A stretch of 64,000 nucleotides of DNA, from contig NC_082695.1 of the NCBI RefSeq assembly GCF_949987515.2, forward strand, positions 88,804,104-88,868,103, in the 5' to 3' direction. The notes under the pieces are model-generated. The model was not told where the DNA came from and ran no database searches. It was given only the letters and a program-made list of their open reading frames with translations. Origin of the DNA: Delphinus delphis. Taxonomy: Eukaryota; Chordata; Mammalia; Artiodactyla; Delphinidae. Below, piece by piece: positions 21,642 to 34,081 of the stretch. The position numbers and the translations under genes were made by a program. Within the stretch, counting starts at the first letter, position 1; the number at the start of each line of letters is the position of its first letter.

Positions 21642-23974
21642 TTTGCTTAACTTACTGTGTTTGGGGTCTCCTTTTTGCAGGCTGCATGTTCGTAGTTCCC
21701 ATTGTTTTTGGTGTCTGCCCCCAATGGGCAAGGTTGGTTCAGTGGGTTATGTAGGCTTCCTGATGGAGGGGACTGATGCCTGTGTTCTGGTGGATGAGGC
21801 TGGATCTTGTCTTTCTGGTGGGCAGGACTGCATCTGTTGATGCGTTTTGGGGTGTTTGTGAACTTATTATGATTTTCGGCACCCTCTGTGCTAATGAGTG
21901 GGGTTGTGTCCCTGTCTTGCTAGTTGTTTGACATGGGGTATCCAGCACTGTAGCTTGCTGGTCGTTGAGTGGAGCTGGGTCCTAGTGTTGAGATGGAGAT
22001 CTCTGGGAGAGCTCTTGCTGATTGATATTATGAGGGAATGGGAGGTCTCTGGTGGATCAATGTCCTGAACTCAGCTCTCCCACCTCAGAGTCTCAGGCCT
22101 GACAACCGGCCAGAGCACCAAGACCCTGTAAGCCACGTGGCTCTCGGCCCTGGTTCTTGTGCTTCCCATCACTCTGCCAGCTCCTGCCTCTGTGCTTCCC
22201 TCACTTTCGGTTTGATATTTACTTCCCACGCCAGGTCGGGGGGCGGAGGGCAGTGCAGAGAATGCCAGCAGGCAGCTGCCCCACCGCGTCCTCGTCCGCA
22301 CCACACACCAGGCTTGCCAGGTCCCTCCCAGTCATGGGGCAGTGTCCGCAAAGACAGCCTGACCGCTGACAGATCCACAGACCTGGCGAGGAGGGAGGGA
22401 TTGGAGCAGGCATGGCCTACATGTCACCCACCGGCAGCAGCGCCAACCTATTTCATTCTCTTTAATGGCTGAATAGTATTCCGTTTTATATCTATATATA
22501 TACCATATCTTCTATATCCATTCATCTGTCAATGGACATTTAGGTTGCTTCCATGTCTTGGCTATTGTAAATATTACTCTTATATCTTCTTGATGAATTG
22601 ACTGTTTTATCAATATGTAACGCCCTTCTTTCTCTCTTGTAATAATTTTTGACTTAAATCTACTGTCTCATATTAGTATAACCAGCCACCCTGGCTCTTT
22701 TGGTAACTATTTGTATAGAATATCTTTTCCCATCATTTCACTTTCAGCCTATTTTTCTCTTTGCATCTAAAGTGAGTCTCCTGTAGGCAGCACATAGTTG
22801 GATCATGTTTTAAAATCCATTCTGCCAATATCTGCCTTTTAATTGATGAGTTTAATCTATTTACATTTAAAGTGATTACTTACAATGATGGATTTACTTC
22901 TGCCAATTTGCTATTTGTTTTCTATATTTGTTATTAGTTTTGTTCTTTAATTCCTCTGATACTGCCACCTTTTTTGGGGATTGATTTTGGGTCCCTTTTT
23001 TTTTCTGTATAATTTTTAGGTTTTTTCTTAGTGGTTACTATGGGGATTAGAGTGAAATTCTAAATTTACATGACTCTAGACTGAATAAACACAGACTTAG
23101 CTTCAACAGCATATGTTGACTCTGCTCCGATCCAGCATCATCTCCCCTTTGTGTTGCTGTCATCACTAATTGCATCTATATATGTTGTGTACCCATTAAC
23201 ATAGATGTAGAATAATTGTTTTATGCATGTGTCTCCTAAATCATATAGGAAAAAAAGAAGAGGAGTTATAACCCAACAACACAATAATACTAACTTATAT
23301 ATTTACCTTTCCTAGAGATCTTTATTTCTTTGTATGACTTTGTGTTACCATCTAGGTTCCTTTAATTTCACCCTGAATTTCCTTTAGAATTTCTTGTAGG
23401 GGAGGTCTACCCGTGATGAATTCTCTTAGCTTTTGTTTCTCTGAGAATTTCTTAATTTCTCCTTCTTGAAGGATAATTTTGCTGGACATAGAATTCTTAG
23501 TTGACAGTTTTTTTTCCCCCAGTAATTTAAATATATTTTCCCATTACCTACTGGCTTCAATGGTTTCTGAAGAGAAATTGACTTATTGGCTTACTGAAGA
23601 GTGCTTTTACAAGTTGCTTCTCTCTTGCTGCTTTCAGGATTCTCTCTTTGTCTTTGTCTTTTGACAGTTTGATTGTAACATGTTTCAGTGACATCTCTTA
23701 GAGTTTATCCTGCTTGGAGTTCATGGAACTTGAGTGTGTAGATTCAAATTTGGGAAATTTCTGGCCATTATTTCTTCAAATATTTTCTGCTTCCTTTCTA
23801 TCCTACTTCTTCTTCTGGGACTCCATAATGTGGATATTGATACACTTGATGTCTTGTAGGTCTTTTTTTCTTTCTGCTCCTCAGACTGGGTAATTTCAGT
23901 TGCCCTGTATTCAAGTTTGCTAATCCTTTCTTCTGCCTGCTCAAATCTGCTGCTAGATCTCTCTAGTGGATTTT

Positions 23975-24155
23975 TTTTTTTTTTGATGTGGACCATTTTT
24001 AAAGTCTTTATTGAATTTGTTACAATATTGTTTCTATTTTATGTTTTTTTTAGGCCACGAGGCATGTGGGATCTTAGCTCCCCAACCAGGGATCAAACCC
24101 GCACCCCCGTGCATTGGAAGGCAAAGTCTTAACCACTGGACCACCAGGGAAGTAC
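23975..24155 (-). mobile_element. CHR-related SINE with an alternative body
   Basis: Tail side reads GATGTGGACCATTTTTAAAG, CTTTATTGAATTTGTTACAA and then the CHR head in reverse (GGCCACGAGGCATGTGGGAT ... CCACCAGGGAAGTACCT). The flanks CTCTAGTGRATTTT (23,961-23,974 and 24,156-24,169) are the duplication. The non-tRNA part differs from the other CHR SINEs in this window. Confidence 0.85.
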
Positions 24156-25377
24156 CTCTAGTGAATTTTTAATTTCAGCTATTGTACTTTTCAGCTCCAG
24201 AATTTCCATTTGGTTCCTTTTTTATAATTTCTATCTCTTTATTGATATTTCCTACTGTTTATGCATTGTTCCCCTGATTGCCCTTAGTTCCTTGTGCATG
24301 TTTTTTTTCTGCTTCCTGAGCACATTTAAGACAGCTAAAGTCTTCATCTAGTAAATCCAGTGTCTTGGTTTCTTCAGAGATGTTTATGGCCAGTTGCTTT
24401 TTTCCCCCTGTGAATACACCACATTTTTCTGTTGCTTTGTATGCCATGTAAATTTTTTGTTGAGAACTGGATATTTTGAACATTGCTATGTGGTAATTCT
24501 GAAAATCAGCTTCTTCCCCTTCCACAGGGATTGGTGATGTTGCTTGTTGAGGGGTTCAGTCATCTGTACAGTGACTTTTCCAAGGATAGATCATATGTAA
24601 GGCATATAACAATTCTCAATAAATTTTAAAAGGTTGAAATCATACAAAGTATCTCTTCTGACTACAGTAGAATGAAGCTAGATATCAATAACACAGGAAC
24701 ACTGGAAAATTCAAAAATATATGGAAATTAAACAACATACTCCTAAACAACCAATGGACCAAAGAAGAAATAGCTAAGCAAATTAGAAAATAATGTGAGA
24801 TGAGTGAAAACAAAACCACAATATACCAAAACTCATGGCCTGCAGTGAAAATAGTGCTCACAGAGAAATTTATAGCTACAAATGCTTACATTACTAAAAA
24901 AAGAAAGATATCAACAGTCTAACTTATACACCTTAGGAATGAGGAAAAAGAGAGCAAGCCAAACCCAAAGCCAGCAGAAGGAAGAAAATAATGAAGATTA
25001 GAGCAGATTTAAATGAAATAGAGAATATAAACATGATAAAGTCAATGAAACCAAAAGTTGGTTCTTTGAAAAAATCAACAAAACTGACAAACGTTTGCTA
25101 GATCAACAAAGGAAAAAACAGAGAAGATGCATATAACGAAAATTACAAATTAAGGGAGGTCATTATTACCTAACTTATAGAAATAAAAAGGATTAGAAGA
25201 GAATACTATGAACAACTGTATGCCAACACATTAGATAATCTGGGGGAATTTGACAAATTCATGGAAACAGACAAATTACCAATACTGACTCAAGAAGAAA
25301 TAGAATATTTCAACAGACCAATAACAAGTAAAGATTGAATCAATGAACAAAAATCTCTCCCCAAAAGGAAAGCCCAG

Positions 25378-25719
25378 GCCTTCCCTGGTGGCACAGTGGT
25401 TATGAATTTGCCTGCCAATGCAGGGGACATGGGTTCAAGCCCTGGTCTGGGGAGATCCCACATGCCACAGAGCAACCAAGCCCGTGCACTACAACTACTG
25501 ATCCTGTGCTATAGAGCCCATGAGCCACAACTACTGAGCCCACGTGCCTAGAGCCCATGCTCCACAACAAGAGAAGCCACCGCAATGAGAAGCCCGCGCA
25601 CCGCAACGAAGAGTAGCCCCCACTTACCACAACTAGAGAACACCCACGTGCAGCAATGAAGACCCAACACAGCCAAAACTAAATTAATTAATTAATTAGT
25701 TAGTTAGTTAAAAAAAAAA
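25378..25719 (+). mobile_element. CHR SINE, long form, in L1 copy A
   Basis: Complete SINE with (TTAA)n/(GTTA)n and A-rich tail, between AAAGCCCAG duplications (25,369-25,377 and 25,720-25,728). Confidence 0.93.
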
Positions 25720-25928
25720 AAAGCCCAGAACCAGATGGCTTCACTGATGAATTGTACCAAGCATTTAAATAAGACTTAAACACCAATCATACTTAAACTT
25801 TTCCAAAAAACAGAAGAGGGAACACTTCTTAACACATTTTCTGAGGCTACTATTACCTTGATTCCAAAGCCAGATGAATATACCACAAGAAATGAAAACT
25901 ACAGACCAATGTCTCTTATGAATATAGT

Positions 25929-26388
25929 GTATTAGTTTCCTAGGGCTTCCGGAACAAAGTACCACAAACTAAGTAGCTTAATACAACACAAATCATTGTC
26001 TCAAAGTTTGGGAAACTAGAAATCCAAAGTCAGTGTCAGCAGGGCCATGCTCCCTCCAAAACCTGTAGAGGAATCCTTCCTTCCTCTTCCTAGCCTCTTG
26101 TGGTTTGTCAGAAATCTTCGGTGTTCTTTGGTTTGCACTGCATAACTTCAGTCTCTGTCTTCATCTTTACATAGCATTCTCCCTCTGTGTCTCTGTCTTC
26201 ACATGGCTGTCTTCTTATAAGGACATCTGGAACATTGAATTAGAGGTTCATTCAACTCTAGTATGACCTCATTTTAACTAATTTCATCTGCAGTGAGCTC
26301 ATTTCCAAATAAGGTCACATTCATAGGTATCTGGGATTAGGACTTCAACATACCTTTTCTTCAGGGGAACAGAATTCAATTCATAACC
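25929..26388. mobile_element. LTR-like interspersed repeat in L1 copy A (family not resolved)
   Basis: TGTATTAGTTTCCTAGGGCT at the left, then ACAAAGTACCACAAACTAAG and a TTCTTATAAGGACATCTGGA segment, match a common mammalian LTR-type repeat. It interrupts ORF2 of L1 copy A, which resumes at about 26,395. Confidence 0.6.
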
Positions 26389-27950
26389 TAAAAATTGAGC
26401 AAATTGAGTCCAAAAGCACATTAAAGAATTATACCCCAAGACCAAGTGGGATTTATTCTAGGCATGTGAGGGTGGCTCAACATAAGAAAATCAATCAATG
26501 TAACCCACCATATTAATAGAATGAAGGAACCCCCCCTCCCATATGATCACCTCAATAGATTCAGAGAAAACACTTGACAAAATTCAACACTCTTTCACGA
26601 TAAAAATGCTCAGCAAACTAGAAACAGAAACTTCCTTAACATGATAGAGGACATTTATGAAAAATCCACAGCTACTAAAAACCAACGTCCTACTCAATGG
26701 TAAAAGACTTTCTCCCAAAGATAAGAAACAAAACAAGGATACTCCCTTTCACTACTGCTATTCAACATTGTACTGTATGTCCTAGCCAGAGCAATTATGC
26801 AAGAAAAATAAATAAAAGGCATCCAAATTGGAAAGAAAGAAGTAAAACTATCTCGAATTGCAGATGATTCTACATATAGAAAATCCCAAAGAATAATTAA
26901 AAAAAGTAGAGCTAATAAATAAATTTAGCAAAGTTGCTTGTAGATTAACATACAAAGAGCAGTTGTGTTTCTCTGCATCAATAATGAACAGTCTAAAAGA
27001 AAATTAAGAAACAATTCTATTTACAATAGCATCTCTCCAAAATACCTAGGATCTGACTTACCCAAGGAGGTAAAAGACTTGTTTATTGAAAACTACAAAA
27101 CATTAATGAAAGAAAGTAAAGAAGACCTAAATAAGTGGGAAAATATGCCATATTCTTGAATTGGAAGACAATACTGTTAAGATGACAATACTCCAGAAAC
27201 AAACTACCTATTCAATGCAACCCCTATAAAAATTCCAATGGCCTTTTTTTTTGCAGAAATGGAAAAGCCACTACTCAAATTCATTAGAATTCAAAAGAAT
27301 TGCAAGGGTTCCCAAATAACCAACAACAAATAGAAAAAGAAAAACAAATTTGGGAGACTCCTACTTCTGGTTTTAAACCTGATCACAAAGCTGCAGTAAT
27401 CAAAACGGTATTGGTACTAGCATAGGGATAGACACATGTACTAATGGAATAGAAGAGTCCAGTAATAAACCTATATATTTATGGCCAATTGACAAGGGTG
27501 CTGAGACCCTTCAGTGTGAGAAAGAAGAGTCTCTTCAACAAATAGTGATGCAGCAACTGGATGTGCACACAGGAAATAATAGAGTTGGATTCCTACCTCA
27601 CTCCGTATACAAAAATCAACTCAAAATCAACAGCCAAAGTGTGAAAGCTAAAACCATACAACTCTTTGTAAAAAATATAGGGGTAAATCTCTTTGTCCTT
27701 GGATTTGGAAAAAGGCATTCTTAGGTTTGACACCAAAACATGGGCAACGTAAGAAATAATAACTGGACTTCATCAAAATCAAAACTTTCGTATATCAAAC
27801 GACATCATCAAACAAATAAAAATAAAAGTACGGAGTAGAGAAGATATTTGCAAATCATGTGTTGATAAGTTTAGTATTCATAACACATAAAGAATTCTAA
27901 CAACTCAACAACAAAAAGCAAACAACCCAGTTTATAAATGGGTAAAGACA

Positions 27951-28302
27951 GGCTTCCCTGGTCATGCAGTGGTTAAATGTCTGCCTGCCAATGCAGGGGG
28001 CACGGGTTCGAGCCCTGGTCTGGGAAGATCCCACATGCCGCGGAGCAACTAAGCACGTGTGCCACAACTACTGAGCCTGTGCTCTAGAGCCCGTGAGCCA
28101 CAACTACTGAGCCTGAGTGCTACAACTACTGAAGCCCATGTGCCTAGGGCCCATGCTCCACGACAAGAGAAGCCACTGCAAGGGAAAGCCTGTGCACCAC
28201 AACGAAGAGTAGCCCCTGCTTGCCACAACTAGAGAAAGCCTGTGCACAGCAATGGAGACCCAACACAGCCAAAAATAAATAAATCACATTTTAAAAAATA
28301 GG
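27951..28302 (+). mobile_element. CHR SINE, long form, in L1 copy A
   Basis: GGCTTCCCTGGTCATGCAGT to the tail CCAAAAATAAATAAATCACA. Flanking GGTAAAGAC / GGTCAAGAA are a degraded duplication. Confidence 0.88.
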
Positions 28303-29135
28303 TCAAGAATCTTAGTAGACATTTCTCCAAAGAAGTATATAAATGGCCAACATGTACATGAAAAGATGTTCAACATCACTGGTCATTAATAAAATGCAAG
28401 TCAAAACCATAATGAGATACAACTTCACATCCATGAGGATGGTAACAACAACAAAAACAGCAACAGCAACGATAACAGCAATGAAAAATAGCAGGTATTG
28501 GCAGCATGTGAATAAATTGGAGCTTTCCTAAATTGTTGTAAAATGGTGAAACCACTATAGAAAAAGGGTTTGGCAGTTCCTCAAAAAGGTAAACACAGAA
28601 TTACCACATGATCCAGCAATTTCACTCCTGTATATATAACCAAAAGATATAAAAACATATATCCTCATAAAAACTTGCACATGAATGTTTATAACATCAT
28701 TATTCCTAATAGCCCAACATGGAAATACCTCTAACGTTCGTCAGTGGATGAATGGATTAAAAAGTGTGCATATGTACAGTGGGATATTATTCAGCCGTTA
28801 AAGGGAATGAATTATGATAGATGCTATAATTCGGACGAACCTCAAGAACATTATTCTAAACGTAAGTAGCCAGTTACAAAAGCTCACATATTGTCTGATT
28901 CCTTGTATATGAGTGTCCAGAATAGCCAAACCCATAGACAGAAGAGACCAGTGGTTGTCAGGGGCTGGGGGTGGGGGAGGGGGAGTGACTACTTCATGGA
29001 TACGAATGTGATCCTGGGGGGATGAAAATGGTTTTAAACAAGAAAGAGGTAGTGGCCGCATGGCACTCTGAATGCACTAAATGCTCCTGCGTTGCGCACA
29101 TTGTATAAACTTCACCACAGTGAAAGCAAACATGA

Positions 29136-29750
29136 GTGATCCGCGGATCACCCTCTGCCTTCCTCTCATCATCTTCACTCAAAAATGACAATTTCGCTTA
29201 GATTTTTGACCCTACGTAAACACTGCCGTGACATATTGCTATGTGTTGAAGCCCCCCCCATTCTCCCTTCTCCATCTACATAATCTTGTAAAATCAGGTA
29301 ATAAAGTAAATTATTGGGACTCTTTTGCCATCTTCCAATCAGTAATGGACAATTACAACCTATCTTTGATGCTACCATTCTCTAGAAGTAAGGCTGATAG
29401 CACTCAGCTGACACAGATACACGTCTGCAAGCAGAGAGACAGGTCACCCAAGTGCTGGCTGGTTTCAGGCACTGTGCCCAGATACTTAGAAACGACATCT
29501 CATTCCACCTTCACACAAAATCCTGAGATAAATCTGATCGCCAACTCATAAATGTGGCGGTGGCAGTGGGGTCCCACCACGGTCACTGCCCAGAGGGGCG
29601 TCCAAGGCGGGGGACTGGACACCCAGGGTGAGGCTGCCTGTCCCCGGGCTGTTAGTGCGCGGCCGCAAAGGGGCCTGGACGGCCCTAGGGTTCAGGAGGA
29701 ACGGACCCTTTCTCAGGTGAGCAGGTCCCGAGAGCCACCAGTCCACCGTC
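29136..29750. other. Unique DNA with a MIR relic
   Basis: A MIR-like segment lies at about 29,430-29,535 (+), with GGCACTGTGCCCAGATACTT and ATCTCATTCCACCTTCACAC. Otherwise nothing is recognised. Confidence 0.5.
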
Positions 29751-30184
29751 ACAACTTCACTCCCTGCGTCTTAAGGACTTTCTGGGGTTGAAGCACAGAC
29801 GCCTCAGGGGAGGCCAGGTTCCCCTGACTTACGCCCCTTTGTCTGCGCACAGGTCAGGTGAGTGCAAAGACCCCGAGCTTCAGCCCCGGCTCCAGGGCCT
29901 GAGAGAGGAGGTGGGACGTGGCCAGTGATGCAGCCGCCTTGTCGCTCACCCTGCTTCCAGCTCAGAGAAGGCGAAGCCTGAGACCCAGGGCGCCCTGCTT
30001 CAAGGAGCCACCTGCAGCGCCCTGGTCCCGGAGCCTCCTTGCAACACACAGAGGCTTCCCTTTGACCCACTCCAAGGCTCTCCCACGCCCCACCAGCCTG
30101 TGACGGGGGCGGCTGACCCCTGGCCACAGCAGCTCTGATACCCAGCCTCTGCTTGCTCTCATTTCCAGTCTGTCCTGCCTGTCA
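29750..30184 (+). mobile_element. 5' LTR of the ERV1 provirus (left end uncertain)
   Basis: The right 200 bp align with the 3' LTR: AGCCACCTGCAGCGCC versus AGCCGCCTGCAGCTCC, GGGGCGGCTGAC versus GGCGGCTGAC, and AGCCTCTGCTTGCTCTCATT versus AGCCTCTGTTTGTTCTCATT. The left end is too diverged to place. A primer-binding site is not recognisable after it. Confidence 0.65.
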
Positions 30185-31387
30185 CCGCGGACCCCTGCCT
30201 CTGACCAGCTGTGGTCCCCACAGAAACCCTTGCGGGAGGTCCCACTCTCTTTGATGTGAGTTCCTAAGCGTTTACTGTGCTTGGTGCCCAGGTCTTGTTA
30301 TTCGTTCCCATCTGTGCGGCATCCTTGCTGGAATCAGACCATTCCTTTCTGTCCTTTTTTGCTGCCTTGGCGTTGCTGTTTTGCGCTGTGCTGACTAAAA
30401 GTAGTTTGGTCATAATTATAATCACAGAGTAGAACCTGACATAGGTCCCATGAGCCTGTGGCTGGAGCTGGCCTCCCAGACCAGCGGTCTGTGATTCCTG
30501 TGGACCAGCGTCCTCTTGGGCAAACTCTGCTTGGGGTCGGCAGCGACATAGGATGAGATTGTTCTTTCATCTCAAGCTTGTGTCCTGAGAGCCTGGCTTT
30601 GGTCCAGAGACAGCGGTTCTCTCTGGTTTCCACCTGCTGGGGCCAACGGTCAGGGGGGAGCTAAAGGCACCATGTTCAAGAGCATCACATTCCTTCCGAC
30701 TGTCAGCAGCTCTTGTGGCTCATCCACGTCTACATCCCCCGCCCCACCCCGCTTCCAGGACAACCCCTGCTTCTTATATGTTCTCTCATTGTAACCCCAG
30801 TTATTGCACCTGTCGTTCTCAATGACATCACTTCACCAAGGACAACTTGGGCCTTCAGTGGCCCCTCTGGGGAACATCTGGCTTGAAAAGAGGTCCATTT
30901 GAGAGGTATGTAGAAGAGAAAGGGAGCCGGATTTCTCAGGCTCAAATGGCGCTGAGAGATCTCAGCACTGTTTGATTAGTGGAGACCTCCCAATTAAATT
31001 CTGAATCCAAATTCTTTCGCTGGAAGTGTATTTGGCCAAAGCTAATGAACAACTTGACAAACTTCAGCTCCCACCAACTACTCACCTCCCTAGGAAGCCC
31101 CGTCCCGAGGGGCCTCCTGCACCCAGGTCTCCCTCCCCCACTCCTATCACTTCCCTTCCGCACCTGCACCCACTCTCCCTGCCTCTTCCCCCGTCCAGGC
31201 CCCCTGCCTTTCCCCAAAACTCTCCTAAAACCCCAAATTGGCAGGTACCTTTCATAAGCCAAATATGTAGGCAGCTGTGGACTGTAAACCATGGCCTCAA
31301 GCCAAATTAAAAGCTATAATCAAGGATTTCCCTGAACCCAGATAAAACCAGCAACTCTTCATAGGATTGAAGTTCTTTCAGATTCAG

Positions 31388-31505
31388 GGGCCCCCCGGTG
31401 GCCCCGTGGCCCTTCTCCCAGTGCAGGGGGCCCGGGTTCATCCCCGGTCAGGGCACTGGATCCCGCATGTCGCAGCTAAATAAATAAATAGGTAAATATT
31501 TTAAA
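31388..31505 (+). mobile_element. Diverged CHR-like SINE within ERV gag
   Basis: Degraded head (CCCCGTGGCCCTTCTCCCAG), a B-box region GGTTCATCCCCGGTCAGGGC and an (AAATA)n tail. Confidence 0.7.
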
Positions 31506-32818
31506 AATAAACAAATTCTTTTGGACTCATATGAGCCAGGGTTGCCTGACCTATATCAGCAGAACCTCAGGTTCTAAATCCTGGATGGCAAAAGCTGACT
31601 GGACTGACTTGGAGAGGGATCTGCAGAATAAACCTGAGGGTACAAAGAAGGCCAGATAAGTAGGCCAGAGTTTCCTAAAAGCCATACAGGAAACATTTGC
31701 TGTAAAAATTTACTGGACGAAATTCATCATGCAAACAAAGAAAGGTGAAACTATAGGAGATTTTGAGGACATTCTGGAGTTAAAGAAGGTGCTGATGAAA
31801 CAGCAGCTCTTTTGTCTCATCTGGTCTATGCAGTTAGACCTGAGATTGGAGGCCTAATTCAAGAACAGAAATCAGAACGGGAAATAGCCCTTCACCTGAA
31901 CGACAGCACCTGGCTTTAGAACAAAAATGAGGCAGGACCCAGAATAAACCTGGGACCCTGCAGATCAAAGAGCCAGCTGGCCCACCCCCCAACCAACCAT
32001 CTCCTGACGGAACGTGTGTAGATACCGTACACAGAGGGACACTCGAACAAAGATCATCCCTTCTTGCAAAAGAAAGACCAAGACCAAGACCAAGCCTCGA
32101 CTCAGATCCCTGAGGGTGCTGCAAGGAGGGAGCAGCGCCCTGAAACACTCAAGGTGAATTAACTCAGCTAAGATCACTGAGGTTATGGTCAACTTCATCA
32201 GTTCCCGGTCCATACGGGTGCTACCCTTCCTACATTAAACTCTGCTACCTTTTAGTCAACACATCACAACAGGTGGGAGGTATCTCTGATGACCCCCGGA
32301 TTTTCCAGATCTCTCAGCCCTTAATTGTAATGTCTGAGCCATTGGCTGAGAAGCATTCCTTCCTGCTCTGTGGTACCACTCCAGCAAATGCAATAGGGAG
32401 CGACTTATTCTGCTGATGGAATTGGAAGATGAAACGCACACCACAGGGACTATTTCTTGAGTCCCAAAAGACTCCTGTATTCATAATCAGGTTGTGTCTG
32501 CCCTGGATATACCTTTGCCTCCCCCACGATATTTATGCAGACCCCAGGTAAAGGTCTCGATGCAGTACCTGACAAGGATAAACATAATTGGACCAGACCT
32601 GTAATAGTTCAACTAGATCCTACCAAACCATTCCTAAGCTTCCCCCATATTCCTTGAAGCAAGAAGCAAAGGAAGAGATCAAACCTCTGTGGAAGGCCTT
32701 ACGTCCACAGGCTTCTCATATCCTGCGCTAGCCTTCGCAACACTCCGTCCTGCAAGCAAAGGAACCAAATGAGTGAGGCCACTGCTTTGCTCAAGGCCTC
32801 AGGGCCATCAGCAAAATT

Positions 32819-33169
32819 GTGATTTCTCAGTTCCCAGTAGAGCCCAGATACCATCCTACGTCCAATTGCTCTGGAAGCCACTTGGCCACTGTGGTGAACC
32901 TCTGCCCCTGTCAGGCTGCCCCCCGGATCCTGAACCAAGACCTGAAGGATCTAAAGTTCTCTCATGATTTAGTTCTGGCGCAACATGTACATGATTTCCT
33001 ACTTTTCTCAGAGAACAAAGCCTGTGAGAAGGACTCCATTCACTCTCTCTCAGCTTTGGAAGAAAAGGGACTTAAGGTTTTGGAAGATAAGTTACCAAAT
33101 TTTACCAAAACAGTCCATTATTTAGGGTATGACCTACCTAAAGAGGAAGGCTCACTCCCGGTAGACTAA
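32819..33169 (+). pseudogene. ERV1 pol remnant, RT region
   Basis: A 117-codon open segment (counting from its first Met) with gammaretroviral RT character. It has the sequence around the catalytic box (HVHDFLLFSE where YVDD is expected) and, downstream, the HYLGYDL motif. Only part of the RT is in this frame; upstream parts need frame changes. It is a relic, not a gene. Confidence 0.7.
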
Positions 33170-34081
33170 AGACGAGACACAGTTATCCCAGACCCCTCAC
33201 CAGAGGACACTAGGGAGGACTTCTAGGCTTAACTGGATGTTGCAGACAATGGGGGCCAAATTTTTCTAAGATTGTATCATGTCTTTACGAAGTAAGTCCT
33301 CAGTGAGGGTCCTCTTCCTCTTGGAGCCAAATATCAACAGGCATTCAGAACCTGAAGAAAGCTCTTCACCAGCCTCCTTCCCTGCACATCCTGGCTACAA
33401 ACTCCCCATTGTCTGTTTGCGGAGAAGCAGTCTGGACGAGCCCTTGGAATTTTAACTCGGCGTCCTGGGAACCAGCAAACCCATCACTCACTAGAGACCT
33501 GGGCAGAATTGCTCCACTGTAGAGGTCATCAGCTCACTCTGAATGTCTTGTCTGAATGGGCTGCTTCTAAGGAATCCCTGGATTTTGAGGTCCCCTTTGA
33601 AATAGTCTTCCAGCTAGATGGAATTCCGGACTGCTTCTCTAGTTGGGAATCATGCACCGAGCTGTGAAATGGGACTCTGGAGTTTAACTGCTGGCTTTTG
33701 TTGTTAACAGTGGGTGGTAAGGGGCCTTTCAGTGAAATTTAGGCGCAGTTTTCTCAGGTGTCTCTTCCAACAGACGAGCCCCCTGAGCTGAAGATCATGA
33801 AGAGACGGCTTAGGATGATGTTGCGGGGAGGCGGCCTCAGCCGCTGATGACGGGACTGGGTGTAGTAGAGAGTCCTTTGCAATGTTTCGCCGTGACCTGT
33901 GTGCAGGAAGGCGGAGTCTAGTGTTGGAGGTGAAACCCCTAAATGCATCGGCCTTCCCTGTTACCAGATCACAGGGTGACTGATGTATCCCTGGAGGAGT
34001 CAACCATATGCCCATAGGGCTATTGGAGCGCTCTTGGTCCAAGGAGCTCAGGGTTTCTGAAAACAGCTAACTTTTTGGTTT

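Larger units (their letters stand above)
15935..22448 (-). mobile_element. Nearly full-length L1 (copy C) inside copy B
   Basis: About 6.5 kb including two SINEs, so about 5.9 kb of L1. It reads, on the minus strand, a GC-rich 5' UTR (22,448-21,650), ORF1 (21,641 to about 20,720), ORF2 (from 20,694) and a 3' UTR ending at about 15,940. TATTTCATTCT is repeated on both sides (15,920-15,930 and 22,450-22,459 region). The FADD catalytic motif is intact (18,394-18,405), but ORF1 and ORF2 carry stops and frameshifts, so it is not active. Confidence 0.88.
15459..22579 (-). mobile_element. Short 5'-truncated L1 (copy B), split by L1 copy C
   Basis: The L1 3' UTR in reverse orientation runs from 15,459 to about 15,934 and resumes at about 22,464-22,579 (ATGGCTGAATAGTATTCC then CTATTGTAAATATTACT). 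The flanking TTATATCTT at 15,450-15,458 and 22,580-22,588 is the target-site duplication in copy A. A TA-dinucleotide expansion (about 15,530-15,559) has grown in its 3' UTR. Confidence 0.82.
15175..29135. mobile_element. Ancient L1 (copy A) with 5' inversion, interrupted by younger elements
   Basis: The inverted 5' half lies at 15,175-15,449 and 22,589-24,565 (minus strand: endonuclease part of ORF2, then ORF1). The 3' half lies at about 24,566-29,135 (plus strand: ORF2 from just after the endonuclease, to the 3' UTR). The two halves abut in element coordinates: the inverted half ends at the L1 segment CAAGTGCACATGG and the sense half begins at the adjoining TTCTCCAGGATAGACCATAT-like segment. 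This is the pattern left by twin priming. All frames are broken. No clear target-site duplication was found. Confidence 0.75.

Noticed and set aside
21133..21840. A 235-codon + strand frame
   Set aside because: It is the antisense of L1 ORF1; its Phe/Ser/Ile-rich product is a shadow of the coiled-coil coding strand.
30185..30260. A retroviral primer-binding site after the 5' LTR
   Set aside because: No convincing complement to a tRNA 3' end remains at this position.
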